A program made the position numbers and the translations under genes. A DNA stretch of 49,326 nucleotides. It comes from Polaromonas sp. Lineage in GTDB: Bacteria > Pseudomonadota > Gammaproteobacteria > Burkholderiales > Burkholderiaceae_C. This document shows, piece by piece, positions 8,710 through 16,940 of this stretch; the first letter of the stretch is position 1; the number at the start of each line of letters is the position of its first letter. The notes beneath the pieces are model-generated. The model searched no databases, was not told the origin of the DNA, and was given only the letters and a program-made list of their open reading frames with translations. The stretch is from NCBI RefSeq assembly GCF_010365105.1, contig NZ_JAAFGZ010000022.1:1-49326 (forward strand), in the 5' to 3' direction.

Positions 8710-11334
8710 TTAGTTGTCGATCTGAACGCCAAAAGTCACCACAGCCGACTGGCTAGGTGTGAGCGTGCCGACAGCGGCACTGATGGCACCTGCCGCGCCG
8801 ACGGCAGGACCGGTAACGGTGCCCACTGTCGTGGCAGCCAGGTTTTTCAGCTTCGTGTAGGTCGGCGTTACATCAGACACGACAACCGTGGTGGCATTTG
8901 CAGAACCCACATTGGTGACAGTAATCTGGTAAAGCACGCATTCGCCAGGCTTGGCATTCAGGTTGGCGGCGGTATAAACACCTGCAGTGCCAGTGCAGTT
9001 GACGTCAAGCGACTGTGCCTTTGTCAGGGTCAGGTTACCGGCGATGACTGTGGTGCTGTCCGTGGCCACGGTGGGTGCAGGAACGGTGGTGGAGTAAGTA
9101 CCGTTGGTGGTGGTCACCGTGATGGTCGTTGCATTCACCGCGCCAGGAACGGCGCCACTCGGAGCGATCACCTTGTCGAAAACGGTGATGGACGCACCAG
9201 GCGCAAGGCCGGCAGGCAGCACAGAATTCAGGGTGCCGGTGATCAGCGGATCAGTTGCATCCAGTGTGCCGTTGGGGCCATTGTCGTAGTACAGCGTCGA
9301 AGTCCAGCCGGTCTGGTTGTTCGCGGCCCCCAGGGTGATGGTGCTGAGCGTGCCATTGCCTTCGGTCACGTTGCCGGTGTTGGTCAGCGTGTGGCTGTAA
9401 ACAAACGAGCCACCCGGGTAGGTCTGGCCAGCGCCGTTGGGCGTGATGGTGATGGAACGCACGGCGTTGACTGTCACGGCGTCGTGCAATATGTCGCTGG
9501 CACCCGAAGTAGGCGACAGGGAGCGGAAATACAGGTCGTTGGTTCCTGCAGCAAAGCCGGCCGGCACGGTCACCACGGCGCAAACGGTGGCTGCGCTGCC
9601 TGCGGCCACATTGCCCGAGTTGACGATGGTTGCACCTGTGGATGAACAGGCAGTGCCTGAGCCACCGTCAGCCTTGAAGGTCACGGTCCAGCCTAGAGGC
9701 GGGGTCAGCGATCCAAATCCTGGCACCGTGCTGGCACTGAAGTTGAAGCTGTCAGGTGACGGGCCGGTGTTCTTCGCAACCAGGGTGAACACCGTCGTGG
9801 TGCCGGGATTCACGGTGTTGGTCACTTGCACTGTGGCTTCAGGGCCTGCGCCAACGCCCGGACCTGTGACCGAATTGTTGGTCAGGTCAACCGACGCACC
9901 CGTGATGGCGGTCAGCGTGTCAGTCGCGGTCGCTGACTTGGTGGGATCAACCACCGAGGTTGCGGTCTTGGTGATCACAAAAGGACCTGCGCCAGACGCA
10001 TTGGGCGGCAACGTGGCTTTCAAGATCACGTCGTAGGTTGCATTGGCAGCCAGCGGACCCGTGTCGATGATGCCATCGCCGTTGGTATCGACCAGCGGTG
10101 TCAGGCCATCGCTCTTGAACAACTGGAAGGTGGTGCCACTCGGGAAGGAGTTGCTGGCAGCCAGCTTGATGTTGAAGGTGTCTGCGCCGGTGCCGGTGTT
10201 TTTCACCTGATTGGTGAAGCTGACCGTTGCGCCGGTATTGGCACTGGGCGTTGCCGCTGCCGGACCGGTGAATGTCACGGCCGCGGTTTGCTGCACCGTG
10301 AACGGCACCGTGTTGGACGAGCCCGTCACGGTCGTCGCGCCGTTGTTGTACGACGTGGTGGCAACGTTGTTCAGCACACCGGGGGCAATGGCGGCATCCA
10401 CATTGACATTGAAGGTGATAGTGCCCGACTGGCCCGCCGTCACCGAATTCAGGGTTGCCAGGAAAGTCTTGGTGGCTGCGGTGTAGCCAGACGTCAAGGT
10501 GTTGGGCGATGTGCCCGAAGAAACACCGGAATCGCTCAATGCCGCACTGCCCGTCACGCTCCAGCGTGCGGAAGCTGCCACATACGTCATGCCTGCAGGA
10601 ATCACATCGGTGATGGCCACGGCGGAGGCCGTGCTGTTACCGGTGTTCGTGTAGGTCAGGGTGTAGGTGTAGGGTCCGGAACCCGGCGCTCCGGTGGACA
10701 CACTGACAGCCTTGGTCAGTGTCACTACCGCATTGTTGGTGACCGTGGTGGTGTCGGTGTTCGATGCAGTTTGAGCCGGTGTCAAAGCGCTGGCAGCCGT
10801 GACCACGATGGCATTGGTCTGCGCCGTGACGGCCGTGCTGGGCAGGGTGCCAACGACGATGAACTTGAAGGCAGTGCCTGCAGCCAGCGCGCCGCTGGAG
10901 GTGATGGCCGAGCCGGTGGGCTGGCCACTGCCGTTGTCGGCAAAGAACTGCACGGTCGTCATGGCGAATCCGCCGGTATTGGCGCTGGTCAGGTTGAACG
11001 TGTCCGAACCGTTACCCGTATTGGTGAGGGTATGCGGGTAATAGACCACGCTGCCTGGTGTGGCCGTTTGCGCGCCGTTGGCGACCAGGGTCAAGCTGGC
11101 GACCTGGGTGACCGTGGTGCTGACCGTGTTTGACAATACCGTCCGCGAACCCCCCAAACCGTCGGCATAACTGGCCGAAGCCTGGTTGCTGATGGAGGCG
11201 CCTGCAGCAGGCGCTGCAGCGCGTGCCGGCATGACGGCCAGCGCCAGCAAAACAGCGGCAAACAAGGCGGCCAGCCACCGGGTGAAGAAATGGGGCAGGC
11301 GCAACAGGTGCGGACTGATGGGGGGGGCATACAT
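8710..11334 (-). CDS. Secreted Ser/Thr/Ala-rich DUF11 repeat protein
   Basis: The product has 874 residues, with a signal peptide (hydrophobic LAALFAAVLLALAV, then Ala-Arg-Ala near residue 40). The mature part is almost wholly small and hydroxylated residues with few Lys, Arg or aromatics. It has about six DUF11-type repeats, each marked by an NTG or NVG motif such as NTGNGSDTFNL, NTGTGADTFNI and NTGPSPDSFNF. A DTNGDGIIDTG loop near residue 415 resembles a calcium-binding DxNxDG loop. There is no anchor or barrel at the C-terminus, so it is probably released or assembled at the surface. The start has a good Shine-Dalgarno (CCAGGAGAAC). It follows the small secreted DUF11 gene with a 106-bp gap and is closed by a terminator. 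The composition recalls S-layer or fibre subunits, but that is only an inference. Confidence 0.82.
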   Translation of the reverse strand: MYAPPISPHLLRLPHFFTRWLAALFAAVLLALAVMPARAAAPAAGASISNQASASYADGLGGSRTVLSNTVSTTVTQVASLTLVANGAQTATPGSVVYYPHTLTNTGNGSDTFNLTSANTGGFAMTTVQFFADNGSGQPTGSAITSSGALAAGTAFKFIVVGTLPSTAVTAQTNAIVVTAASALTPAQTASNTDTTTVTNNAVVTLTKAVSVSTGAPGSGPYTYTLTYTNTGNSTASAVAITDVIPAGMTYVAASARWSVTGSAALSDSGVSSGTSPNTLTSGYTAATKTFLATLNSVTAGQSGTITFNVNVDAAIAPGVLNNVATTSYNNGATTVTGSSNTVPFTVQQTAAVTFTGPAAATPSANTGATVSFTNQVKNTGTGADTFNIKLAASNSFPSGTTFQLFKSDGLTPLVDTNGDGIIDTGPLAANATYDVILKATLPPNASGAGPFVITKTATSVVDPTKSATATDTLTAITGASVDLTNNSVTGPGVGAGPEATVQVTNTVNPGTTTVFTLVAKNTGPSPDSFNFSASTVPGFGSLTPPLGWTVTFKADGGSGTACSSTGATIVNSGNVAAGSAATVCAVVTVPAGFAAGTNDLYFRSLSPTSGASDILHDAVTVNAVRSITITPNGAGQTYPGGSFVYSHTLTNTGNVTEGNGTLSTITLGAANNQTGWTSTLYYDNGPNGTLDATDPLITGTLNSVLPAGLAPGASITVFDKVIAPSGAVPGAVNATTITVTTTNGTYSTTVPAPTVATDSTTVIAGNLTLTKAQSLDVNCTGTAGVYTAANLNAKPGECVLYQITVTNVGSANATTVVVSDVTPTYTKLKNLAATTVGTVTGPAVGAAGAISAAVGTLTPSQSAVVTFGVQIDN

Positions 11335-11440
11335 GGCGGGGTTCTCCTGGATTCAAAACGACAAACAAGTAACAACGAACGACTGAAGCGTTCAACGCCG
11401 GGCCGCCTGGCTCAGCGCTGCTGCATAAAAACAGGCAGCC

Positions 11441-11941
11441 TTACGGCTTGGTGCCAGAAGCGACGACGGGTGCGTCGATGCGCACGCGAAGGCTGACCAC
11501 AGTGCTGGTACCAGCGCCCAGCGTGCCGACATCCCAGCGCAGGGCACGGTATTCAGCCAGCGGAACGGCCTCTTTGCGATCGCTTCCATCGGCCTGCCTG
11601 ACCATGCGAACCAGCGGCAAGGCCGCAAAACGGGTGCCGTCGGTGGACGCCTGGGTGGCTGCCGGCTGTGCACTGCCCGCAATGAACGTGGTTCCGACGG
11701 GTACGGGAACGACCGCCTGGAGTGCGCTGACAGCGGTTGTGCCGGCGTTGCGGTAGGCGCCGGTGTATTCAATGACCTCGCCTGGCTTGCTCTGGGCAGC
11801 GGGTTTGAGAACAGCCTTGCCCTCCACCATTTCCACACGCTGAGCGCTAAGGGTGGAGGTAACGGCAGGTGTTTGGGCTAGGGCAGCCGGCCCCAAGGCC
11901 AGGCCGGCGACCAGAAAACAAAGACTCAGGAGAGATTTCAT
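11441..11941 (-). CDS. Small secreted DUF11-like protein
   Basis: The product has 166 residues and a clear signal peptide (MKSLLSLCFLVAGLALGPAALAQ, cleaved after Ala-Leu-Ala). The mature part is essentially one DUF11-like domain: an EYTGAYRNAGTTAVSAL stretch, a VPVPVGTTF stretch and a final strand motif VSLRVRIDAPV. It is the first gene of the minus-strand surface locus and directly follows the long AT-rich leader. It could be an accessory subunit or periplasmic partner of the two larger DUF11 proteins. No catalytic motif is visible and no specific function is claimed. Confidence 0.8.
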   Translation of the reverse strand: MKSLLSLCFLVAGLALGPAALAQTPAVTSTLSAQRVEMVEGKAVLKPAAQSKPGEVIEYTGAYRNAGTTAVSALQAVVPVPVGTTFIAGSAQPAATQASTDGTRFAALPLVRMVRQADGSDRKEAVPLAEYRALRWDVGTLGAGTSTVVSLRVRIDAPVVASGTKP

Positions 11942-12503
11942 CGGGGTGCATCCAGAATTTAGACATCAGCGGCAAACGACTGTGATCAAAAGCCAAAGGC
12001 CGCAGTGCAAATTGTTACTGTTTTTAATTCAATTTATAAAGAACGTAACTTTATGTTAACAATTTAAAAAATGCACGCCATGTTGCCAAAATTCATGAAA
12101 AACCGCGCAAAATTTCACAAAAATCCTGCATTCAAACTATAAAACAACGCTTAAATAGCATTATTTTGTAGTTTTAATACATTTAGTTACTTTTGCTTGA
12201 TAGTCGCAATGCCACTTATTTGTATTAAATTAATTACAAATTCATCTGCTTGTGGCATGGCGGGTGCAACTTAATGCGTGAGAAGCCGTTGCAAATTTCC
12301 GTTAATGTTCATCTGGAATCCCCACTCAGGTGATCGGCCGGAATCCTCAGCCAATAGTCAGACCGTAGAAATTCATGGAGAGCACAAGGCAATTAGCAGC
12401 AGAGTCCATGGCGCAGCGCAAGCGCTTGGGCTGGACTGCAAATCTGGGTATGGGTAGGCTACAACCCCGTTTGGGCCGCATTGGCCAGTTGACTGAGCCC
12501 TGT
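11942..12503. other. AT-rich gene-free leader of the surface-protein locus
   Basis: This stretch is markedly richer in A and T than the rest of the window, especially 12000-12260. It has no credible coding frame. It separates the MocR gene end from the first surface-protein gene, both on the minus strand, and carries a sigma70-like promoter near its left end. Such AT-rich leaders often bind H-NS-like silencers, but no specific site can be assigned by eye. Confidence 0.6.
12033..12062 (-). promoter_or_regulatory. Predicted sigma70 promoter of the DUF11 locus
   Basis: On the minus strand a -35 like TTGTTA (12057-12062) is separated by 18 bp from a -10 like TATAAA (12033-12038). Transcription would start near 12026 and give a leader of about 85 nt before the small DUF11 gene. 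Confidence 0.45.
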
Positions 12504-13928
12504 TCAGCGCACGCCGTCCCGCAACCGCACAAACACTTTCCAGAACGCAGCGTCCTGCGTCGTCGCGAAATTGATGCGCATCAGCGTGCCGGGCTTGCGC
12601 ACCGCATGAAACAGCGAACCGGGCGCGATCAGGTAGTCCTCGTCCAGCAGGCGCTGCGCCAGCGCGTCGGTGTCCACGCCGGTTTCAACCCAGCCAAACA
12701 GGCCTGCGGGCTCTGCGGCAAAGCTGCAGCCATGGGCCAGTGCCAGTTTGACGCTGCGACCGCGTGCCTGGTCAAGCCGGCTGCGGATGCGCTCGGCATG
12801 CCGGCGCAGCTGGCCCTGATCAATGCACCAGGCCAGGGCTTTTTCCAGCAGCGCGGGTGTCGTCAGGGTGGCGAGCAGCTTGGTATTGAGCAGGCGCTCG
12901 ACCAGCACGGGCGGCGCGGCCATGAAGCCCACGCGCCAGCCGGGTGCCAGGATCTTGGAAAACCCGCTGACGTAAATCGTACGTTGCAGGCCGTCAAGCG
13001 CGCACAGCCGCGTGGCATGGTCGGGCGCCAGGTGGCTGTAGGTGTCGTCCTCGGCGATATGGAAATTGTGCTGGCAGGCCAGTTGCAGCAACCGGTGGGC
13101 GCTGCCGGGCGACAGGCAATGACCGGTCGGGTTGTGGAACACGCTGACGCTGACAAACAGCTTGGGGGCATGCAGCTGGCAGTACTGAGCCATCACATCG
13201 AGGTCGGGTCCGTCTGCACGGCGCGGCACCGGCAGGATGCGCATGCCCAGCGCATCGAGCCGGGCAAACTCCACCGCCCAACCGGGCTCCTCGACCATCA
13301 CGCAGTCGCCGGCGCGCAGCAGGGTGCGGCTGATGATGTCCAGCGCGTGGGTGGCGCCGACGGTGGTGATGATCTGCCCGGGCTCGGCCGGGATGTTGAG
13401 CGCGCCCAGCCGCTGCGAAAGCGTTCGGCGCAGGCCGCTGTCGCCCATGGGCTCGCCATAGTGAAGCGACAGTTCGCGCAGCGCACTGTCGCTGGTGACC
13501 TTTCGCACCGCTGCCGGCAAAAAGCTGGCGTCCAGCCATTCCGCCGGAAACACGCCCATGCCCGGTTGCGGCTTATTGCTGACGGAATGGAACATGCCGC
13601 GAATCAGGGCCGCAGCATCGACCGGCGCACGGGCTGCAACCGCTATGCTTTGAATAGCTGCTTGCGCAGATGCAGCCTGCGCAAACGGCATATTTGATGT
13701 CAAATCCCGGACAAAAAAGCCTCGGTTCTTGCGCGCCACCACCAGCCCCTGCGCCTGCAGCTGGTCATAGGCAGCCACAACGGTGGACACGCTCACGCCC
13801 TGCTGCTCGGCGCACAGCCGCACCGACGGCAATCGTGCGCCCGGTGCCAGCAAGCGGGTGCGGATGCGTTCGGCAAAACGCGCGCAAAGCTGCTCGGCCA
13901 GGGACTGGGATGCGGTTTTCATCAACAT
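12504..13928 (-). CDS. MocR/PdxR-type regulator (GntR wHTH fused to aminotransferase fold)
   Basis: The chosen ATG at 13928 gives 474 residues. An N-terminal GntR winged helix (LPSVRLCAEQQGVSVSTVVAAYDQL) is joined by a linker to a fold-type-I aminotransferase domain. That domain has the PLP lysine motif SGFSKILAPGWRVGF and the conserved FHNPTG stretch. In this family PLP or amino-acid adducts act as effectors and catalysis is usually absent. The gene is divergent from the LysE-type exporter gene, and a 12-bp inverted repeat lies between them, so it very likely controls that exporter. The linker (about residues 83-100) is encoded by a copy of the dispersed GCTAT-N7-ATAGC element. An upstream in-frame start at 14006 would add a non-conserved tail overlapping the operator and was not used. 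Confidence 0.88.
   Translation of the reverse strand: MLMKTASQSLAEQLCARFAERIRTRLLAPGARLPSVRLCAEQQGVSVSTVVAAYDQLQAQGLVVARKNRGFFVRDLTSNMPFAQAASAQAAIQSIAVAARAPVDAAALIRGMFHSVSNKPQPGMGVFPAEWLDASFLPAAVRKVTSDSALRELSLHYGEPMGDSGLRRTLSQRLGALNIPAEPGQIITTVGATHALDIISRTLLRAGDCVMVEEPGWAVEFARLDALGMRILPVPRRADGPDLDVMAQYCQLHAPKLFVSVSVFHNPTGHCLSPGSAHRLLQLACQHNFHIAEDDTYSHLAPDHATRLCALDGLQRTIYVSGFSKILAPGWRVGFMAAPPVLVERLLNTKLLATLTTPALLEKALAWCIDQGQLRRHAERIRSRLDQARGRSVKLALAHGCSFAAEPAGLFGWVETGVDTDALAQRLLDEDYLIAPGSLFHAVRKPGTLMRINFATTQDAAFWKVFVRLRDGVR
13642..13658. repeat. Dispersed dyad GCTAT-N7-ATAGC (copy in the MocR linker)
   Basis: The 17-bp core GCTATGCTTTGAATAGC is followed by a TGCTTGCGCAG...GCCTGCGC tail to about 13682. 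It lies in frame in the codons joining the DNA-binding and aminotransferase domains. Confidence 0.7.
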
Positions 13929-13977
13929 GGCTGGATCTTCTGTGGCGGGACGCCCTGCCCGTGTGCTGTCAAAACAG

Positions 13978-14016
13978 CCAGTACAGTTTTTTGATTTTTT
14001 TCTCAAACTGTATTGG
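13978..14016. promoter_or_regulatory. Candidate MocR operator (12-bp inverted repeat)
   Basis: CCAGTACAGTTT (13978-13989) and AAACTGTATTGG (14005-14016) are inverted repeats with a single mismatch and a 15-bp T-rich spacer. The element lies in the divergent promoter region and its right half covers the predicted -35 of the exporter gene. This suits autoregulation and control of the exporter by the MocR protein. Confidence 0.55.
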
Positions 14017-14040
14017 CAGTGTGCTGCTGCAAACTATAAA
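14013..14040 (+). promoter_or_regulatory. Predicted promoter of the LysE-type exporter
   Basis: TTGGCA (14013-14018), a 16-bp spacer and TATAAA (14035-14040) match sigma70 well. The expected start near 14047 would leave only a few nucleotides before the ATG at 14050, so the mRNA may be nearly leaderless. Confidence 0.5.
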
Positions 14041-14049
14041 GTCAGGGCC

Positions 14050-14661
14050 ATGAACTGGCAAGAATTTACCGCGCTGCTCGTCCTGGCCACGGCCATGAGT
14101 TTCACGCCTGGCCCCAACACCACGCTGTCCACCGCGCTCGCGGCCAACCATGGCCTGCGGCGCGCCATGCCTTTTGTCTGCGCCGTGCCGGTAGGCTGGG
14201 GCGTGCTCCTGGGCATCTGCGCGCTGGGGCTCGGGGCACTGGTGCTGGCGGTGCCGCTGCTGGGCTGGTCCATCAAGCTTGTGGGCGTGGCCTACCTGCT
14301 GTGGCTGGCATCAAAAATAGCGCGCTCTCGCCAGTTGAGCCCCGCCGATGCGGCACGGCTCAACGTCACCTTCTGGCAGGGCGCGGCGCTGCAGTTGGTC
14401 AACATCAAAGCCTGGATGCTGGCGCTGGCGATTGTCAGCGGCTGGGTTGCCGGGCGCGCCGATCCTGGCCAGCGCTTGGTCGTGGTGGTGCCGGTGATGC
14501 TCGCCTTTGCCTTTGCCAGCAACCTGACGTACGCGCTGGCCGGCTCGCTGCTGCGTGAATGGCTGGCCGGACCCCAGGGGTCAGGGCGGCGGCTGGTTGT
14601 GTTCAACCGTGTCATGGCTGCCGTGCTGGTGGCCACCGCCATCTGGATGCTTTTTTTATGA
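14050..14661 (+). CDS. LysE/RhtB-family amino-acid exporter
   Basis: The product has 203 residues and about six hydrophobic segments. The family signature MSFTPGPNTTLS lies near residues 17-28. The reading frame is open further upstream, but the ATG at 14050 begins MNWQEFTALLVL, the usual start for this family. LysE/RhtB proteins export amino acids or derivatives across the inner membrane; the substrate cannot be told from sequence. It is divergent from the MocR regulator and overlaps the next transporter gene by ATGA, so the two are translated together. Residues near 88-92 are encoded by a degenerate copy of the dispersed dyad (WLASKIARS). Confidence 0.88.
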   Translation: MNWQEFTALLVLATAMSFTPGPNTTLSTALAANHGLRRAMPFVCAVPVGWGVLLGICALGLGALVLAVPLLGWSIKLVGVAYLLWLASKIARSRQLSPADAARLNVTFWQGAALQLVNIKAWMLALAIVSGWVAGRADPGQRLVVVVPVMLAFAFASNLTYALAGSLLREWLAGPQGSGRRLVVFNRVMAAVLVATAIWMLFL

Positions 14662-15617
14662 ACCCGCCGCTGGATAACGCGCAGGTCAACAAAGGCTTGT
14701 GGCTTGGCTTGCTGGGCATCGTGATTTTTTCGGTCACGCTGCCCATGACCAAACTGGCGGTGGGGTCGATTGATGCGCCGCAGCTTTCGCCCTGGTTCAC
14801 CACCTTTGGCCGGGCGGCCGTGGCCGGTGTGCTGTCGCTGCTTTATTTGGGTTTTGGCTTTTGGCGCGGCCACCGGCAAAAGCCTCAGGGCCGGCAATGG
14901 CGTCTGCTGGGCTTCACCGCAGTCTGCGTGGTGGTGGGGTTTCCGCTGTTTTTATCGCTGGCCCTGCAATATGTTCCCAGCACGCATGGCGCGGTGGTCA
15001 CCGGCCTGCTGCCGCTGGCCACGGCAGGCATGGCGGCGCTGTGGTTCCGACAGAGGCCGAGTCTGGCCTTCTGGGCCTGCGCCGTGACAGGAACGCTGCT
15101 GGTGCTGCTGTTCATGGCCTTGCACTCGGGCGATGGCAGCGGCCACATTGCGATTCAGCTGGCCGATGTGTTCCTGCTGCTGGCCATGCTGAGTGCGGCG
15201 CTGGGTTATATCGGCGGCGCGCGGCTGACGCCTTCGCTGGGCGCCGAGCGGGTAATTTGCTGGGTGCTGGTGATCTCGCTGCCGGTCTCGCTTCCGCTGG
15301 CCTTCATCCATGCGCCAGCCGCCAGCCAGAGCATCGGCTGGGCCAGCTGGGGCGCGTTTGCCTACCTGGCGGTGTTTTCGATGTGGATCGGGTTTTTTGC
15401 CTGGTACCGCGGCCTGGCATTGGGCGGCGTGGTGCGGGTCAGCCAGGTGCAGCTGGTGCAGCCCTTTTTGTCCATGCTGTTTGCCGTGCCTCTGCTGGGC
15501 GAACAGCTGGATGCGGCGACGCTGGGCTTTGGCCTGGGCGTGATGGCCACTGTCTTCATTGGCAAGAAAATGCCGGTGAACGGGGCGCCGCCCAAACCGC
15601 TGGCCGCCAAAGGCTGA
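14658..15617 (+). CDS. EamA-family (drug/metabolite) transporter
   Basis: The product has 319 residues with about ten transmembrane segments in two EamA repeats. The first opens with GLWLGLLGIVIFSVTLPMTK. The second ends with the typical WYRGLALGGVVRVSQVQ and VQPFLSMLFAVPLLGEQL stretches. EamA proteins export metabolites, amino acids or drugs across the inner membrane. The ATG at 14658 overlaps the stop of the LysE gene (ATGA). Two exporters under one MocR regulator suggest relief from excess of an amino acid or related amine. The substrate is unknown. Confidence 0.9.
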   Translation: MNPPLDNAQVNKGLWLGLLGIVIFSVTLPMTKLAVGSIDAPQLSPWFTTFGRAAVAGVLSLLYLGFGFWRGHRQKPQGRQWRLLGFTAVCVVVGFPLFLSLALQYVPSTHGAVVTGLLPLATAGMAALWFRQRPSLAFWACAVTGTLLVLLFMALHSGDGSGHIAIQLADVFLLLAMLSAALGYIGGARLTPSLGAERVICWVLVISLPVSLPLAFIHAPAASQSIGWASWGAFAYLAVFSMWIGFFAWYRGLALGGVVRVSQVQLVQPFLSMLFAVPLLGEQLDAATLGFGLGVMATVFIGKKMPVNGAPPKPLAAKG

Positions 15618-15677
15618 TCCGGCCTGCCGCTATCCTTTCCATCTATCTGACAATCGGATCATCAACAGGAGATTGAA

Positions 15678-16898
15678 ATGCAATGGACGCAGGCGCGACG
15701 CGCCGAAAAAATGAACCCTTCGGTGATCCGCGAGATCCTGAAGGTCACCGAAAAGCCCGGCATCATCAGCTTTGCCGGCGGCCTTCCCTCGCCCAAGACC
15801 TTTCCGGTCAGTGCCTTCAGTGCCGCCTGCGAAAAGGTGTTGCGCGAAGACAGTGATGCGGCGCTGCAGTACGCGGCCAGCGAAGGCTATGCGCTACTCC
15901 GCGAAATGGTGGCCGCGATGCTGCCGTGGAACGTCGATCCGGCGCTGGTGCTGATCACCACCGGCTCGCAGCAGGGGCTGGACCTGGTGGCCAAGGTGCT
16001 GATCGACGAAGGCAGCCGAGTGCTGGTTGAAACGCCGACCTACCTGGGCGCGCTGCAGGCCTTCACGCCGATGGAGCCCGACATCGTCAGCGTCGCCAGC
16101 GACGATGGTGGCGTGGATATTTCCGATCTGACGGCCAAGGCCGAAGGCGCACGCTTTTTCTATGTGCTGCCCAACTTCCAGAACCCGACCGGCCGCACCA
16201 TGCCAGAAGAGCGCCGGGCAGCGCTCAGCGCCGAGGCCGCGCGCCTGGGCCTGCCGCTGGTCGAGGACAACCCCTACGGCGATTTGTGGTTTGACACCCC
16301 ACCGCCGCTGCCAATGACGGCGCGCAACCCGGAAGGCTGCATCTACCTGGGGTCGTTCTCCAAGGTGCTGGCGCCAGGGCTGCGGCTGGGCTTCATGGTG
16401 GCGCCTGCGTCGATCTTCCCCAAGCTGCTGCAGGCCAAGCAGGCGGCTGACCTGCACAGCCCCGGCTTCAACCAGCGCCTGGTGGCCGAGGTGATGAAAG
16501 ACGGATTCCTCGACCGCCATGTGCCGACCATACGCGCCCTGTACAAATCGCAGCGCGACGCCATGCTGGCGGCCATGACGCGTGAGATGCCCGAAGGCGT
16601 CGAATGGAACACGCCGGCTGGCGGCATGTTCCTGTGGGTGCGCCTGCCCGAAGGCATGAATGCGGTTGACCTGCTGCCCCTGGCGGTCGAGCGCAATGTG
16701 GCCTTTGTGCCGGGCCGGGCGTTTTATGCCGGCCAGGCTGACGTTCGCACGCTGCGCCTGTCCTTTGTCACATCGAGCGTCGCGCAGATCGACATCGGCA
16801 TTGCCGCGCTGGCCGCCGCCATTCGGGACATGCACGCCGGCTCCAGCGCTCAAGCGGCCCTCAGCGCACAGACGCTTGAAGCCCTGCCCCTGGCTTGA
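15678..16898 (+). CDS. PLP-dependent aminotransferase (2-aminoadipate / MocR-like class I)
   Basis: The product has 406 residues. It shows the fold-type-I aminotransferase pattern: an N-terminal IISFAGGLPSPKTFP motif typical of LysN and 2-aminoadipate transaminases, the conserved NFQNPTGRTM, the EDNPYGDLWF region and the PLP lysine in GSFSKVLAPGLRLGF. It transfers amino groups from an aromatic, branched or 2-aminoadipate-like donor to a 2-oxo acid in the cytoplasm. A good Shine-Dalgarno (CAGGAGA) precedes the ATG. It lies 60 bp behind the exporter pair and 42 bp ahead of the PhzF gene, so all four may form one amino-acid metabolism unit. Confidence 0.9.
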   Translation: MQWTQARRAEKMNPSVIREILKVTEKPGIISFAGGLPSPKTFPVSAFSAACEKVLREDSDAALQYAASEGYALLREMVAAMLPWNVDPALVLITTGSQQGLDLVAKVLIDEGSRVLVETPTYLGALQAFTPMEPDIVSVASDDGGVDISDLTAKAEGARFFYVLPNFQNPTGRTMPEERRAALSAEAARLGLPLVEDNPYGDLWFDTPPPLPMTARNPEGCIYLGSFSKVLAPGLRLGFMVAPASIFPKLLQAKQAADLHSPGFNQRLVAEVMKDGFLDRHVPTIRALYKSQRDAMLAAMTREMPEGVEWNTPAGGMFLWVRLPEGMNAVDLLPLAVERNVAFVPGRAFYAGQADVRTLRLSFVTSSVAQIDIGIAALAAAIRDMHAGSSAQAALSAQTLEALPLA

Positions 16899-16940
16899 AA
16901 CCCTGAAACGCTGGCCGCGCATGCGGCAGGAAAGCAACCG

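Noticed and set aside
12375..13697. A 440-codon plus-strand frame across the MocR gene
   Set aside because: It is antisense to a clear MocR regulator and has no recognisable domain.
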